A stretch of DNA of 64,000 nucleotides from Rotaria sordida (Eukaryota > Rotifera > Eurotatoria > Philodinida > Philodinidae): assembly GCA_905250125.1 (NCBI GenBank), contig CAJNOL010001135.1, positions 1 through 64,000 of the forward strand, in the 5' to 3' direction. A model generated the notes under the pieces. It worked only from the letters and a program-made list of their open reading frames with translations. It was not told where the DNA came from and did not search any database. A program made the translations under genes and the position numbers. Positions 47,628 through 60,588 of this stretch are shown one piece after another (the first letter of the stretch is position 1; each line of letters opens with the position of its first letter).

Positions 47628-50600
47628 TTAAAAAGATCCACTTAAATCTCGACTTTTTCTTATTGCTAATAATGGTTCAAGCATTTGTTCTAAATTAATT
47701 TCATAATCTAAAATTTGTTTTGCTTGTGTACATAACATATCAAGAATATCGTATAATTTTCTAAATTCACTACCATATGATTGATTTATTAAAGATTCAT
47801 TTTCATCTTGTTGATCTTTATTATTTTTAATTATATCATCTAAATAATGATCAATACTTTCATATTCGATTGTATTAAATTTTAACCATGTTTTACTTGG
47901 TAGTGTTGATTCAATATAAATAAGTTCACGAATCCAATAAGCATCTAGAAATAATTTTAAGAAAAAAAAAAACCGATTAAAATTTTATTTACTTGCTTTA
48001 GCTCGTGCATTTTCCATTGAACTTTTTATATCACCAACTGTTATTCCTAATAAAAGATTCATAAAAACAATAGTCATTATAACAATAAATGGTATAAATA
48101 AAAATGCTGCAGCTGTAAATGTTGATTTAGAAAAAAATAATGTTTCATAATCAAATTCTCCAACAATCATTGATGATGATTTATGTATAGCTTTTGTTAC
48201 AGTTACAAATGCTGGTTGATTAAAAAATATCATTTTTATTGATAATGTAAATGCAATAAGTAATGGAAACATAACAAAAAATAATGATGCAAATTTAATT
48301 AATATTGATTCAATCATAACAATAAAATTTCCAACAAATGGTACTGAACGAAGTATAACAGCTATATTAAACCATTGAAATAATATTGAAAATGATACTA
48401 ATTGCCATTGCCAAGAAATATTATTATTATTATTATTATTATTTATTTCCTTTTCATATGGTATAAAAGCTATGATTGATGAAAGAAATGACATTAAACC
48501 AAATAATTGTGCAAATGGCACACGTAAACCATGAAAAAGAATTATTTCTAAGAATATTTTCAATAAATTTATTATTGATAATATAATAATAATCCATCGA
48601 ATTGTTAAATGAGTTGTTATAGATAATGAAATATATTTTGATGATTTTATATTTGGTGCAGGTGTAATAAGAACATAGAATGTTAAAATAAATAAAAGTA
48701 AAAAAGCTAATATTCGTGGAAAATAAAAAAATGGACGATATAATTTCCATTTACGTAACATTAATTGTTTAGAAAGAGGATGTTCAAGTAAAAAATGATG
48801 TTCACTATCAAGAGCAATTATTAATGGATGATTACGATAAAGTTGACGACTTTTTGTTGTATATAATTTATTATTATTTCTATTTAATTAAAAAAAGAAG
48901 TTAATTCTTATTATTTGGATTTTTTTTTTATGATGAATATATATTGATAAGAAAATTTCCTTAGATGATAAAAATAAAATTTTATTTACATCTAAAGAAT
49001 ATCTAGAGTAGGAAAAGCTTAAGATATGGATGTAGAGCTCCTTCGAGTTGGTCCGAGTTCGAAAATTTTGTTTCGTATCTTCTGGTCGACTATCCAATTT
49101 TCATTTGAAAATTTCATTGAGAGTATCAAAGTAGAGTTCAATGGGATCTCGGTCAGTAAATTTTAGACATGAAGGGCTCTATGTGGGTACGAGTTACAAT
49201 TTGAATGAGATATGGATTTCTTTTTATTATAAATTTTCTATATCAAAACCTCAATCAGACGAACTCATTTAGAGAGTTTCAGAATTTTTGTCAAAATCAT
49301 CTTTACGATATGCATTGTTTAAAATACCGATGCATAACACACTATTCATAGAAAAACTGTCTTTATACTAATATATTGATATTTCAGAGATAACGGACTC
49401 CAAAAATTTTGAAATTTTGTAGATGAGTCAATCTAATTCAGACTTCCATATAGGTAGAGTTTCAAGTTGAAATTCGCAAGTTTAACTTTACCAAGGAACA
49501 ATAGAGTGTTGAAGAAGAATAGTAGTACAAAGTTGATATCTGAATGAAATCGCAACTTACCTCTTTAGGTTCTTAAACTTTTCTAGTCTCTAGATTTTCT
49601 ATATGTGAACGAAATTCAAGTTTCAAGATTTATTGCCTAGAGCGACTCTTTCATGAACATGAGGATATCTGAGTAGCTGAGACTTCAGTTGATTAAACTG
49701 TTAGAACATATTTAGTGTAGAAGTTGACTTCGAATAACATATGTTGAATATATTTACAGTATTCGAATAAATACTGATAACATCTAGAGGTACTTCGATG
49801 ATTTCAAAATATTTTGTAAGACTGATTAAATAATATTTTATCGTAGTTTCTTATGACTCCGATTTTATATGCTCAACTGTCAATATAGATCGAGATAAAT
49901 CTGTATTATAATAGTTATCAAAAGTTTCACGATCAGGTAAAACATGAATATTTTACTCTCATGTTTTGACGGGCAAGAAAGCACGACGAGGATACTTTAC
50001 TATTAGCAAGAAGTCTCAAAGTGTTTGATCTTTCGTTCAAGAGCTCACTGCTGTCTCTATCATCGATGAAGAATTCATGTCAAACAATTATAGTTTGCTG
50101 AATTTATGAAGTTATTTTTGGATATTCTTAGCATGAGAGTGAATGACATTTGTGAAAAAGTAACTTCTAATTCTGACTATTATTAACCATGTACCCTGAA
50201 AGTTTCATGATTAGAGCCTTTGATGCACCGAAGATCTATGCCAAGGCTGTCTTGGATATTGGAAATGTTACTGCACCTCTGAGTTACAGCAGATTCGATT
50301 TTCATATCTGTAACACATTTAAGACATGTGAATATGTGTTTTTCAATAAAAAGAATATATAGTAACGTTTAAAAATAATGACAAACGAAAAATATTTCAA
50401 TAAAAAGGCCTTTTTTGAGTCCAAGGATAAAAATAGGTTTTTTTTTCTAAATCGAATGCATTAAAGCCAATTGACTTTCAGTTAATGCTTGCGATCAGAA
50501 TTTTACCGAACTCTGTTTGTAGTAAAAATTTCAGGTGAAAATATCCTAATTTAGGTACTTTTTGACCTGGTAGTAATGATCTCGGCGACTACTGTGTATG

Positions 50601-53600
50601 TCTGATTTTATCTGCATCTTCATTTTCAAAAGGATAAAACTAAGAGTAAATATTATCGAAATTCATGAAGAATTTATTATTTCTTATTACTTTCATTAAT
50701 TGTTAGATAAGGAAAAATTACCAGGAACCCACACCCACACTCTAGTAGAAGATGGAAGTTTTATTTTTTAGAACTGACATAAGATTACTCAGAAAAAATA
50801 ATAGACAAATAGCTCGATTTTGTATTTATCAATATGAGTCAACAAATAATGAATGAAATATTTTGCTAGAAATAGATTTATAAAAATTCTACTAAAAATT
50901 TTACTTACATAAAATAATCATCTATGTATTTATATGTATAAGTTGTTCGTTGAAATATATTTCCAGCAAAATCAAATTCATTTGTTTTTGATATTAATTT
51001 ATCAAAAGCATGTTGTGCACATTCAGGTATATATCGAATTAAATCTCTTAATGGTGTTTGATGAATATTTTTATTTGAATGTCTTATTGACATAAGCCAT
51101 TGTTCACATTGTGGATGTTCTAAAAGTATATGTACTGTTTCAACTTGTCGATATTTTATTGCAATTTCTAATGGATTTTTTTCTTTATTATAATTAAAAT
51201 TTATTTCATAATTAATTCCAATATTTTGAGAAATTAAAAGTTTAACAATATCAACAAAACCATATTGACAAGCAATCATTATTGGTAATTGTCTTCTTGA
51301 TAAAATTGATTGAAATTCAGTCATATATTTTGTACAAGCTTTCAATAATAAATCAACACATTGACTATGTCCATTTTGTATAGCAACATGAAGTGGTAAT
51401 TGATTAAGATAATTTTCGAGTAAAACATTAGCATTATATTTAAGAAGTATTTCTATACATGATGTATGACCTTGTTCAGATGCTAAATGTAATGGAGTTT
51501 TTCCATCTTCATTTTGTGCATCAATATATAAACGTAATATTGATGATGTTTGTTCAACATTAGATCGATCAGAATCAATTATTGTTGTAATAGAATTACT
51601 ATGACTTGTCATTGACTGTAACTTAGTTGATTGTTGAATATGATTACAAAGCAATGTAACTAATTCATAATGATTATTTCGTGCAGCTATATGAAATGCA
51701 TTCATACGGTGTTTATCAATTGTATCCCAACGAATATATGGATGCGTTAATATTAATGAACACATATCGATAGAACCAGTTTGAACAGCAATTAAAAATA
51801 TCGAACGTTGATTTTTGCTTTCTATTTGATCAAGTATTGGTAATGATTGATGATTAATAGTAGATAATAAACGATTAACAATAGTAATTTGACCAGTTGA
51901 TACAGCAACCATTATTGCATTCATATCATTATTATCAAGACTTGAAATATCAGCACCAAATGTAATTAATTGATCGATAATATCAAGATGTGTTGTAACT
52001 GATAGAACTGTTCGACCATGTTCATCTTTGATTTCTAAAAGAGATGATTGTGTAAGATTATAAAATTCTTGAACAATAGAAAGACGATTTAATCCACATG
52101 CTATATGAAGTGGAGATTGTTTATTTGAATTTAATATTGATGGATCAGCTCCATTATCATATAGAAGATGAATCATAGATGGATCACAGAATTTAGCTAG
52201 AAATTTAAATGTATATTCATCAGTAAAATGATAATTTCAAAAAAAATATATTTAACTCTAAAGATGAAATCTTTACCTGCTATATGTAAAGGAGTACCAA
52301 ATGGTTCTGATAATTGATTAATCAATAATTTGATATTATCACTTGTAAATTTCGTTAGAATATATTCAACTAATTCAATATTTCCACTTTGTACTGCTAA
52401 ATGTAAACATGTTGCATCAGTATTTGTTTTCATAAGGAGAAGTTTTTGAAAAAAAGTTTTTTCATTTGAATAAATTAATTTAACAATATCTAAATGTCCT
52501 TTTGAACATGCATAATGTAACGGTGTCCAAGAATCAGTATCAATAACATCAATTTGTGTACCTTGCTCAATTAAATATTCAACAATTGATAAGTAGCCTT
52601 CTTTACATGCTAAATGTAATGGACGAATTCCTTGTCGATCTTGTGGCTAAATAAAATAAGTTTAAAAAAAACGAAGGACACCGTCGAATACGATCATAAT
52701 TCTACCATTCCATCAGATTTTGCCTTTAATAAATTAAAAAGATAGAACATGAAATTCTACACATTTCTGTCTTTTTATTTTGATGAATGTAGGAGAAAAA
52801 TTTCGAGAACTAAATAGTCTTAGTGAATCTATCGGTCTTAAGCATTGTCGTTATAGATTTTTCTTTTGTAAATTCAATATGAAGACTAATAGTGTAGATC
52901 AGCATAGTTTTTCATGCTCCAAAAAAAAAAAGACATATTAATTAGTTTAGCAGAACCAAACAATGTACCTGTTGAACTCTGCATAAACTAATCGATATGT
53001 CGGTTTGTAGAGCACAAAAAACTACGTCTAACGAAAACTCTTAAAACTGATAGACTATTTAGTCCTCGAAAATTCTTTTTTTTCTACATTCAACAAAATA
53101 AAAAAAGACAGAAACGTACAACATTTCATGTTTCATCTGTCTAATTCATTGAAAGTAAAACCTGATCGAGTGACAGATTTATGATCTTATCTGATAGCAT
53201 CCTTTCTTTTTTTCTTCAAACTTTACTTCAATATCTGCATTTAATGTAATCAATTGTTTAACACCAGCAAAATTTTGATTAGCTACAGCATAATGAAGTG
53301 GTGTAAGAAGATATTTATCACGCATATTTATATCTCCATTAGTTTTAGCAAATAAATAAATAATTGGATGATGACTTGGAAGAATTTTTTCAATATATTC
53401 TTCTTGCCAAATTTGAAAATCTTGAATCTATATGAATAAGAATATATATTTAAAATATAAAATAATAGTATTTATTTAATACTTGATTTCCAAAATCAAT
53501 TTCAGTCATAAATTGATTTTCTATATTTGAAATATTATTTGATGAACGAAATGCTGAATGAATTGGTGTTCGACCATTTTCATCTTTTATATTAACACCA

Positions 53601-54097
53601 AATCTAATAAAATAAAACATTTAAAAAAAACTAATTCATTATATATATATATATATTTGTTTTTGTATTGTACACTTACACGAATTTAATATTCGATAAA
53701 AGCATTACACAAATATGTAATTGTTGATGACGAGCAGCATGATGTAATGGTGAAAGACCAGTATCAACATCAAGTCGATCAACTATTTGACTTGCATGTT
53801 CAGCACAACTTGACATTTGTCGACTATATTCAATAAATAGACTTAAACGATATATATCACCTTCACGACAAATCTATAAACAATTAACATGATTAAAGAA
53901 TAAAAAATTTTGTCAAATATACGTACTTCACTTATTAAACTTGTATTCCAATTATAAACTTCTGGAATTATAAATGGTATGACTTCTTCATCAGTTTGAA
54001 TAGTTGTTAAAGGAGTTTCTTCTGTAATAATTTCTTCATCAATGACAGATAGTGATGTATTCGATAATAGATTTTGCTGGTTTTCATGAACATCCAT
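47628..54097 (-). CDS. TRPA1: TRPA1-type ankyrin-repeat cation channel
   Basis: TRPA1 channels are tetrameric Ca2+-permeable sensors of irritants and temperature in the plasma membrane. Eight exons: 53927-54097, 53680-53873, 53483-53603, 53227-53427, 52277-52646, 50909-52196, 47993-48879, 47628-47944, totalling 3549 nt (1182 aa; human about 1119), phases consistent. Residues about 85-640 are ankyrin repeats (DTGLSPLHHAARHQQL, DENGRTPIHSAF, DRQGIRPLHLACKEG, DSWTPLHYACSKGHLDIV, DGKTPLHLASEQGHTSCIEI and others). Six membrane segments follow from about residue 830: FYFPRILAFLLLFILTFYVL is S1, a pore loop has SSSMIVGEFDYETLF, equivalent to MLGDINYRE in human TRPA1, and S6 is IVIMTIVFMNLLLGITVGDI, closely matching VLMNLLIGLAVGDI. 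The C-terminal 105 residues are charged and helical. The family is certain; orthology to TRPA1 rather than a painless/pyrexia-like relative is likely. Start: first Met upstream of the first repeat. Confidence 0.92.
48880..50908 (-). other. Long TRPA1 intron between ankyrin and membrane exons
   Basis: A 2.0-kb intron. It separates the ankyrin domain (through residue 781) from the membrane domain. Short patches (around 49020-49070 and 49440-49500) resemble the TCCGAA and family A repeats. No exon recognised. Confidence 0.45.
52725..53160. mobile_element. Foldback element in TRPA1 intron
   Basis: TTTCTGTCTTTTTATTTTGA with ...GAATGTAG, CGAGAACTAAATAGTCT (52765-52822) pairs with the complement of AGACTATTTAGTCCTCG ... 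CTACATTC ... AAAAAAAGACAGAAA (53050-53118). The arms are about 95 bp and extend to AACATGAAAT at the outside. The element fills most of the 580-bp intron 52647-53226. Confidence 0.75.
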
Positions 54098-56880
54098 AAT
54101 ATAAAGTTGTTAGCCTTCTTTATATGAAATTTTTGTTAAGTTGTGTTCCCTTTTTTTTTTATCTTCAAATAACTGACGTTATCAGATTTCTTTTTTTTTT
54201 AATGATAGAAGTATAATATAAGAATTTGTGTATGACACAGGAGAAGAATAAAAAATTTTGTTCTTTCGTATTACATTACAATATGGTTTATTCTTCTTTT
54301 TGTTGTTTCATATCGAATAAATTGAAACAACTCTATTCTAAAAGAATAATTTTATTATATTGAAAATCAACTTTTAAATTTACATTAATGTTTAAGTATC
54401 ACTGAAAATTATGGTTTTTATACTATTTTTCTTCAATATGATAGTATTATTGATCATATTCGAACAAAAAACAAACTTTCATGTAAAAAATAGCACTTTC
54501 AACGACAAAGGAGAACAGTTCGAAGTATCTTGATAGTGAGACATTAGGTAGATTATGAAGGGTGTGGGTTCTATTTTTTAATAATTGACAGACGAAAAAT
54601 ATCATATTCAAAATTGATATATCTGTTAGCGTTCAATATTAAATCCACATAGATCAATCTTGGATCCATTATAGGATGCACACATCAATTAAAGCTACTC
54701 TCCGATTGATTAGTTAGAAAACGTTGTTCAATTCGAATATTCGCTTGAAAATTTTAAGCAAATTTCAGATTGACCTTTCCAAACATCAAATAAAATAGCA
54801 AATCAGGTAGAATTTTTAAAATACCAGAAATATGTTCTAAGACTATTCGAGAACGATGATTTTCATGTCATTATTTGATTGTAACAAAAAATTAATCCCA
54901 AGTATTTTTTCAATGATAAATAGGGTTCTGCCACAACGAAATATTTCGTGAATAGCACTGATATTGTTTAAGATGGTATGCAATTTTTAACATAGTAATT
55001 CTTTTTGTCATTTTGACTTTGTACTTTTTCTTGAGCATAAAAATCAAAGGAGGCCTTCGAAAATCATAAATTACAGGTAAAACAACAGCTTGCAAATCAT
55101 TCATAAAACCGAATTAACCGTTTAAAAGTCTACTTGCCCCATCATACCAGATAGGTTCACAAGTAACATTTGCTTTCATATTATTTGATTTCGAAATCTA
55201 GTGTTTATGAGCCCTAAATAATACAAAGCAAACACCAGTTTTATCCCACTTCATTTTTTTGCAAAACTTCACACAAGTAAAAAAATCTAATCTACCATCG
55301 TGAATTCCCATCCAACAATCATTCCTTTTGCCTCCGATCAATAACACCATGGCTTCATAGATATGTGTACAACACACCAATACTACTAATGATTACTACC
55401 ATTTGTATCACAGGTGAAAAGTTTTTACTACCAACATGTTTCGAAGAATGGAATATTAGCGATAATCAAATCTGCACACTTACTAACATCAATCTCGTAT
55501 TCTGTAAACTCGACAACACGTCACTACTGTTCGTTTTAAAACACTCATTTCATTTGTACAAGTAAGAACCAAAGAAATATCATGCATCATTCGATTACTA
55601 TTAAATATCACCGTATCGTTGAATGAATCGGTACTCATCGATATCACTATTGTAGCTCAATTTATTTGCAACTGCCATTAAATACATCATAAGATGACTC
55701 AGACAAGTTTTTCATGTGCCTCGCACAGCAGTGATTTTTTTCTAAATCGTCTACAAAAAACTTCTTTTTTTTCAGTAGAAAGTCTAGGTAGTATAATATA
55801 CAGTGAAATATCTTTACTGTTAGAATATAATAAATGAACGTTTGTCGTCATTTTGACTGAACACAATCATGACTTATAATTAGAAGCCGTCGTGTTTGTT
55901 CATAACCTAGATCCAGTCGACTCTGAGATTCACCCATCCGATCATACTTTTAAGGTAATAACCAATTATGACTTGATTATTATAATGTCATTACGATTAT
56001 CTGAGATCGGTACAAGGTGTGTTCACCATAGAATATAAATAATCGATATAAAAAGTATTTTGCATATTCAGAACGACTATCAGATCCACACTAAAAAGTT
56101 TTATTAAAATTAGGCCTACGGTGCTGACCTGGATCCGAAAAAGTTCGATCAATCGAATCTAGATATTTTCGAACTGATGAACTCTACTCATAATAACTTG
56201 TCAATACCTTATTCATTGTCCATTTATTTATTTGATTTACTTATTCGTTTCCTGAATTGACTCGAAGCATTTTCTAATCGATTGTTATTCTCTTATCTGA
56301 ATCAGTTCATCAAAATTCATTCAAAAATATTCTAACACAAAAATAGCGTTTTTTTTTCCAAAATGTTAGTATTTTCTTTTTATATCTCTTCTTCACAGAT
56401 CCAAACTACAATAAATTAATAAATGTTTCGTATAGTCCTGTTATTACGGTATATATAATATTTTTGTCCTATTATGCAAAAGAAAAATACAGCGATCGTT
56501 ACAATCACCCAAAACCTACAAAAAGTAGACTTGTTTGAATCTTTATCCCAAACTATTTATTAATTAGTTCTTTCAATAAAAATCCTATATTCATAATTAT
56601 CCTATTATAATCAAGTAAAATAATACGTTGAAAATATCTTGATAGAGAATTGACCAAAAAAACATTACCATTCAATTCATTCTTTATTTTCATATTAAAA
56701 TATTAAAAACACTAATGTACATATCACAGTGATTTATATTCAATGTGCCATCTGTAGGCTAGCTCTCTTATCCCATTGCTTGAATAACACAATCATATGA
56801 ATGATGATGCTCGAATCAGTAGTATTTTTCTTTTACGTGGTACGTTACATATATATATATATTAGAAGTACGAATTATTT
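54098..56880. other. Intergenic region with a possible relic
   Basis: TRPA1 5' flank, then AT-rich sequence. A possible decayed coding region at 54910-55380 (separate entry) is the only structure. No exon of the flanking genes was found. Confidence 0.4.
54910..55380 (-). pseudogene. Possible decayed Cys-rich coding region
   Basis: Three adjacent minus-strand open segments in different frames have non-random composition: KRNDCWMGIHDGRLDFFTCV (about 55250-55330), NVTCEPIWYDGASRLL (about 55120-55170) and DFRRPPLIFMLKKKYKV (about 55010-55070). They are separated by stops without convincing introns. The WMGIHDG segment faintly recalls extracellular Cys-rich domains but cannot be assigned. Confidence 0.2.
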
Positions 56881-57246
56881 TTATGTTTTTAATGGCACTG
56901 TATGTTCATTTACGTTAGGTATATTTATTGTTTTATAACTGAAATATGTTTTAATTAAATATGCAACAACGACGATTACCATAATTCCAACTGAAATACA
57001 ACCAATAGTAATAATAATCTTTAAATGTTCATTCAATACTTGGTCTTCAGGTGGATTCGAGAAACTATTATTATTATTTGTATTATTTTTATTTGTATTG
57101 AATTGATCTGTTTCTGTAATAATAGCAACTACATGATGATTTGAATTAGATTTATGAATAAATTTTGGTGAAAATTTGTTTGTATCGATCGAAATTGAAC
57201 AAGTAAAGTATAAAATAAGAAGCAATATAGTATAGAATTGAAACAT
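56881..57246 (-). CDS. Small single-pass type I membrane protein, unrecognised
   Basis: Single exon, 121 aa. Residues 1-20 (MFQFYTILLLILYFTCSISI) are a signal peptide. The short extracellular part is polar and Asn-rich with NNT and NNS glycosylation sequons. A membrane helix spans about residues 77-98 (IIITIGCISVGIMVIVVVAYL), followed by a 23-residue cytoplasmic tail ending HTVPLKT. The order signal peptide, stalk, helix, short tail is coherent and unlikely by chance. I recognise no family, and the low complexity of the stalk hinders comparison. A longer gene with introns further upstream cannot be excluded. Confidence 0.6.
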   Translation of the reverse strand: MFQFYTILLLILYFTCSISIDTNKFSPKFIHKSNSNHHVVAIITETDQFNTNKNNTNNNNSFSNPPEDQVLNEHLKIIITIGCISVGIMVIVVVAYLIKTYFSYKTINIPNVNEHTVPLKT

Positions 57247-59393
57247 AATGCCTACAATAAAAGATGACCTTTATTTACAATCATTCATGCACAGATGGGT
57301 ATGTGTTTATGTCAAATACACTATTACGACTTACAATTATAACGAATAGACTGTGAATAGCAAATCGATTCGTTTTTTACTGTTATGATGTGTGTGTGTG
57401 TGTGTGCGTATTTGCTTCTCAATTCTTTCGTCTTTGTAGGAGAGCTCTCAAAATAAAAGCGATAAGTGAGAAGAAAAAGAAACAAATTTTGTGTAAAATT
57501 TGAATATTCAAATATCTCATCGATATAATACGTAAAAATGAATTACTTGTAAATTTTTACATTTATCATATTCAATCATTTTCATATTAGACAAATTAAA
57601 ACTTTAGTAGAGACAAATCTGTATTACGTCTTTATTTAAAATATTTTGTTACGAAATTATCATATTTATGTTTATTTGTATTTAAATTTAATTATTTTCG
57701 TTGAATTCACCTCTTCTTAAGCGAAATCATTTGTTGTGATGAATGAGAGTATTACTAATTGTCAATTCCCATATCTCTTCATTGTTATTGATGTAACATT
57801 ATGTCAAAGCAGTCTCTATGGAGAAGCAGAAACTACAACCTCTTAATTGTACTTTGGATTGATTCTACTATTCTCTACTGACTGAGATCCTCTCTACTGG
57901 TTCTGATATTTTACATCCGTTGTCATTCTATAACTCTTCTCTTATTAAACATTGTTCTTGAATTGACAGTTACCTCTCAATTAATTGTACTATTTTCTCT
58001 CTAGATAACAATAACTTATATTTCTCAAACACGAGTTTCAGTTTTGAAGTCATTATTGTAAAATTAAATTGTTTTCAATTTATTATTGTAATACTACTAC
58101 TACTACTACGTAGTGTACATTAAATTATAAAATATTTTTGTATTATTCTTAAACATTTTAAAATTACTAGAAGCTTATTGCTTAGTTTCAAAAAAACAAG
58201 ATTTGCCATTCGGCTGCTGTTATTGATGAAAGATATTATCAAGAGCAATTCGAAAAGTCAAAATGTCTTTGAAAAAAATTAAGACACTTCAGAACCATCG
58301 TCTTGATAGATATTTAGTTAGAGAATGACCAGATATAAAAGACTTAGCTTACAATTAGACATGTAAGCCGATCCATTGACCAGCAGCGGCAGCTTAAATT
58401 TTTCGATGACTTTTTAAAAATTTCTGAATTTCGAGAAGTTTTGAAATGAAAAGAAAAAGTAGAGAATTTATTAACAAGAACACCTCTACAAGACTGATTT
58501 TTGACATCGGAAATTTTCAAAATTCAAATATTTATTTTTGTACCGCGGTGGCGGCGGCTCATCGAATCAGCTGACATCTCTACTCACAATTGTTGAAGTT
58601 TCCATTCTTCATGCACTAACTACCTTCCGAAAATGTCAGACAGATAAATACACTGCCAAATCAGGCACCAGTTTTATAGATTTTTATAAGATTAAACAAT
58701 AACTCAGATGGTATTGATATTCTAATCTCCTAGTTATTCACCTATAGTATCTCTTTAATAACCAAAGACATAATATTTGATTAAACTATAATAACACACG
58801 CTCATCATTCATATTCGAAAGTAAATATATAATTCATAGACAAGAACTGTTAGTCGCAAATTTTACTTTATTTCTTTGATTTTACTTAATACATTTTGAG
58901 TAAATTTATACTCATCGTCAATGTAACTCTTTTTTTTTTGTTGCATATATCTATACATTAGTCTAATAAAATACCGTCATTTTCATCTCATATTACTTCA
59001 TGTCTACGTATATATATATATATGTATGTATGCCTCTTGAATTTGCATTGATAAGTAGAATATATTAATCAATATATTTCTTCTTGTTCTTGATCTGCTT
59101 TTTTTTAATGATGTTTTAAATTGTTGGATGGATGAACAAAACAAAACAGACAAAAAAAAAATTAGAACAAATAGTTAACAAAAATGTGCGTATTTATGAA
59201 GGTAGAAATCGAAAAGAACATAACCATAAGTTAGTTTTCTTGTTTTGGTTTTGAATGAAGAGAAAAGTTTCTATTCGATAATAATTTGTTTTTCTTGTTT
59301 TCCGTGGCACAAGAGAAAAAAAAACAAAAAAAAAAGAAAATGTTAGAAAACAACTGTTATATGTTTTTAAAACTGATATTCGTTAATGACCAA
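57247..59393. other. Intergenic region with microsatellites and foldback C
   Basis: A GT microsatellite at about 57390-57406, a TA run near 59007-59023, an ACTACT run near 58093-58108, and the GC-rich foldback at 58360-58590. No gene found. Confidence 0.5.
58360..58590. mobile_element. GC-ended foldback, repeat family C
   Basis: The left end TGTAAGCCGATCCATTGACC followed by AGCAGCGGCAGC pairs loosely with the complement of the right end (GATGTCAGCTGATTCGATGA followed by GCCGCCGCCACCGC). Inside, TTTTTAAAAATTTC and GAAATTTTCAAAATT continue the symmetry. A half copy lies at 47340-47460. Confidence 0.5.
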
Positions 59394-60286
59394 TCATTTT
59401 GAATTTGATACGTCATCAAAATTTTCCACAAGATCTTTACAAATAAAACGACATATGAATGATTATATTAAAATCAAATTATTTATTAACATACCAGGAA
59501 CTTCATCATCACCTTCTTGTTCATTTGTTGTTCCAGTTTGTCCATCACCTGGTTGTTGTTGTTCACCATGTGAACCAAGTTTACGTCGACCGAGTTCACT
59601 TGCTAAACCTGCATCAGCTGACATGCCCATTTGTGACATAATTGTCGGTAACATATCTTGTAGAGCTACAATATAAAGTATAAAAAGAAATCTTAAAGTA
59701 AAATTAAATTATATATTCATACATTTTGTATCCGAAGCACCACTAATAGCAAATGTATTTGAACTAAGTGATGCTTGTACTTTTGGATTAGCAAAATGAA
59801 TTACTTCACCATTATCTTTGAATAGATTGACCTATTAAATATCATAAATAAAGATTATAATTTTGATATGAATATGATTTTAATGTAAATTATGAAATTT
59901 TAATATAGTTAAAGATTGAAGAATAATCTTCACAATTTTTTATTTGTAATATTTAAAAACGAATTCTTCACGAAAGAAATAATTATACAAACCTCTTCAA
60001 TGCCTGGAATATTATTTGCAGCAAGTTTTTTTAATGAACTTTGAAGTTTTTTATCATCTACATTAGCTGGTCGATGAATAATTTTCTTCTTGCGACGAGC
60101 TGTACCCTAATAATATTTATATCAAAAATTTTTTTTTATTTATAATCATATCACAAAAATTTTTAGACAAACCTTGCCACCGATTTTAATAGCATTAGCA
60201 CTTTCGGCAAGTTCTTTTAATTTCTTTTGATTCATTTGAAATACTGGGGTTGCCTCACTTGACATTGTTTTCTGTTCGGAGGACAT
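59394..60286 (-). CDS. BTF3: BTF3 / NAC beta subunit
   Basis: NAC (beta with alpha) binds nascent chains at the ribosome exit and prevents mistargeting to the ER. Five exons: 60173-60286, 59993-60106, 59723-59831, 59495-59665, 59394-59434, totalling 549 nt (182 aa), phases consistent. The N-terminal part has [20 protein letters not shown], then the ribosome-binding [13 protein letters not shown] signature (human [14 protein letters not shown]). The NAC domain includes [20 protein letters not shown] and [20 protein letters not shown]. The C-terminus is [19 protein letters not shown], matching the human DDEVPDLVENFDEASKNEA. A Gln/Gly-rich linker before it is slightly expanded. Two Met codons are possible starts; the longer is given. 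Only 302 bp separate it from the stop of the upstream kinase gene on the same strand. Confidence 0.96.
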
Positions 60287-60588
60287 TAATAATACTTTGA
60301 TCTTTAATCTGAAATAGAATTATAATTTTTTTTTTCGTTTCCCTATGATTATTGAGATTATTCAAAAGACAAACAGAAAAAACAAGAAATAATACACAAT
60401 TATATTGCAAAGACAAAACAAACACTGTTGTCCAACATCGTATAACTAATAATACAATATAATATATGCAAATATTTTGAAAGCTCAAACTAGGAATGAA
60501 AATCAGCAGGATTAAAAATGAAAATTTTATCTGACACCTGCTGTATCGATAAGGCAATAAAAAACAAACAAACAAACAAACAATTTTT
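60287..60588. other. Short spacer between CK1 gamma stop and BTF3 start
   Basis: 302 bp holding the kinase 3' untranslated region and the BTF3 5' flank. A (CAAA)n-like run, AAACAAACAAACAAACAAACAA, lies near 60561-60582. No distinct promoter element is seen. Confidence 0.45.

Noticed and set aside
48454-48750. 98-codon minus-strand frame within the TRPA1 membrane exon
   Set aside because: It is an alternative frame of the well-supported TRPA1 coding exon.
59386-59676. Plus-strand open frames over the BTF3 C-terminus
   Set aside because: They are antisense shadows of the BTF3 last two exons, which fit the family precisely.
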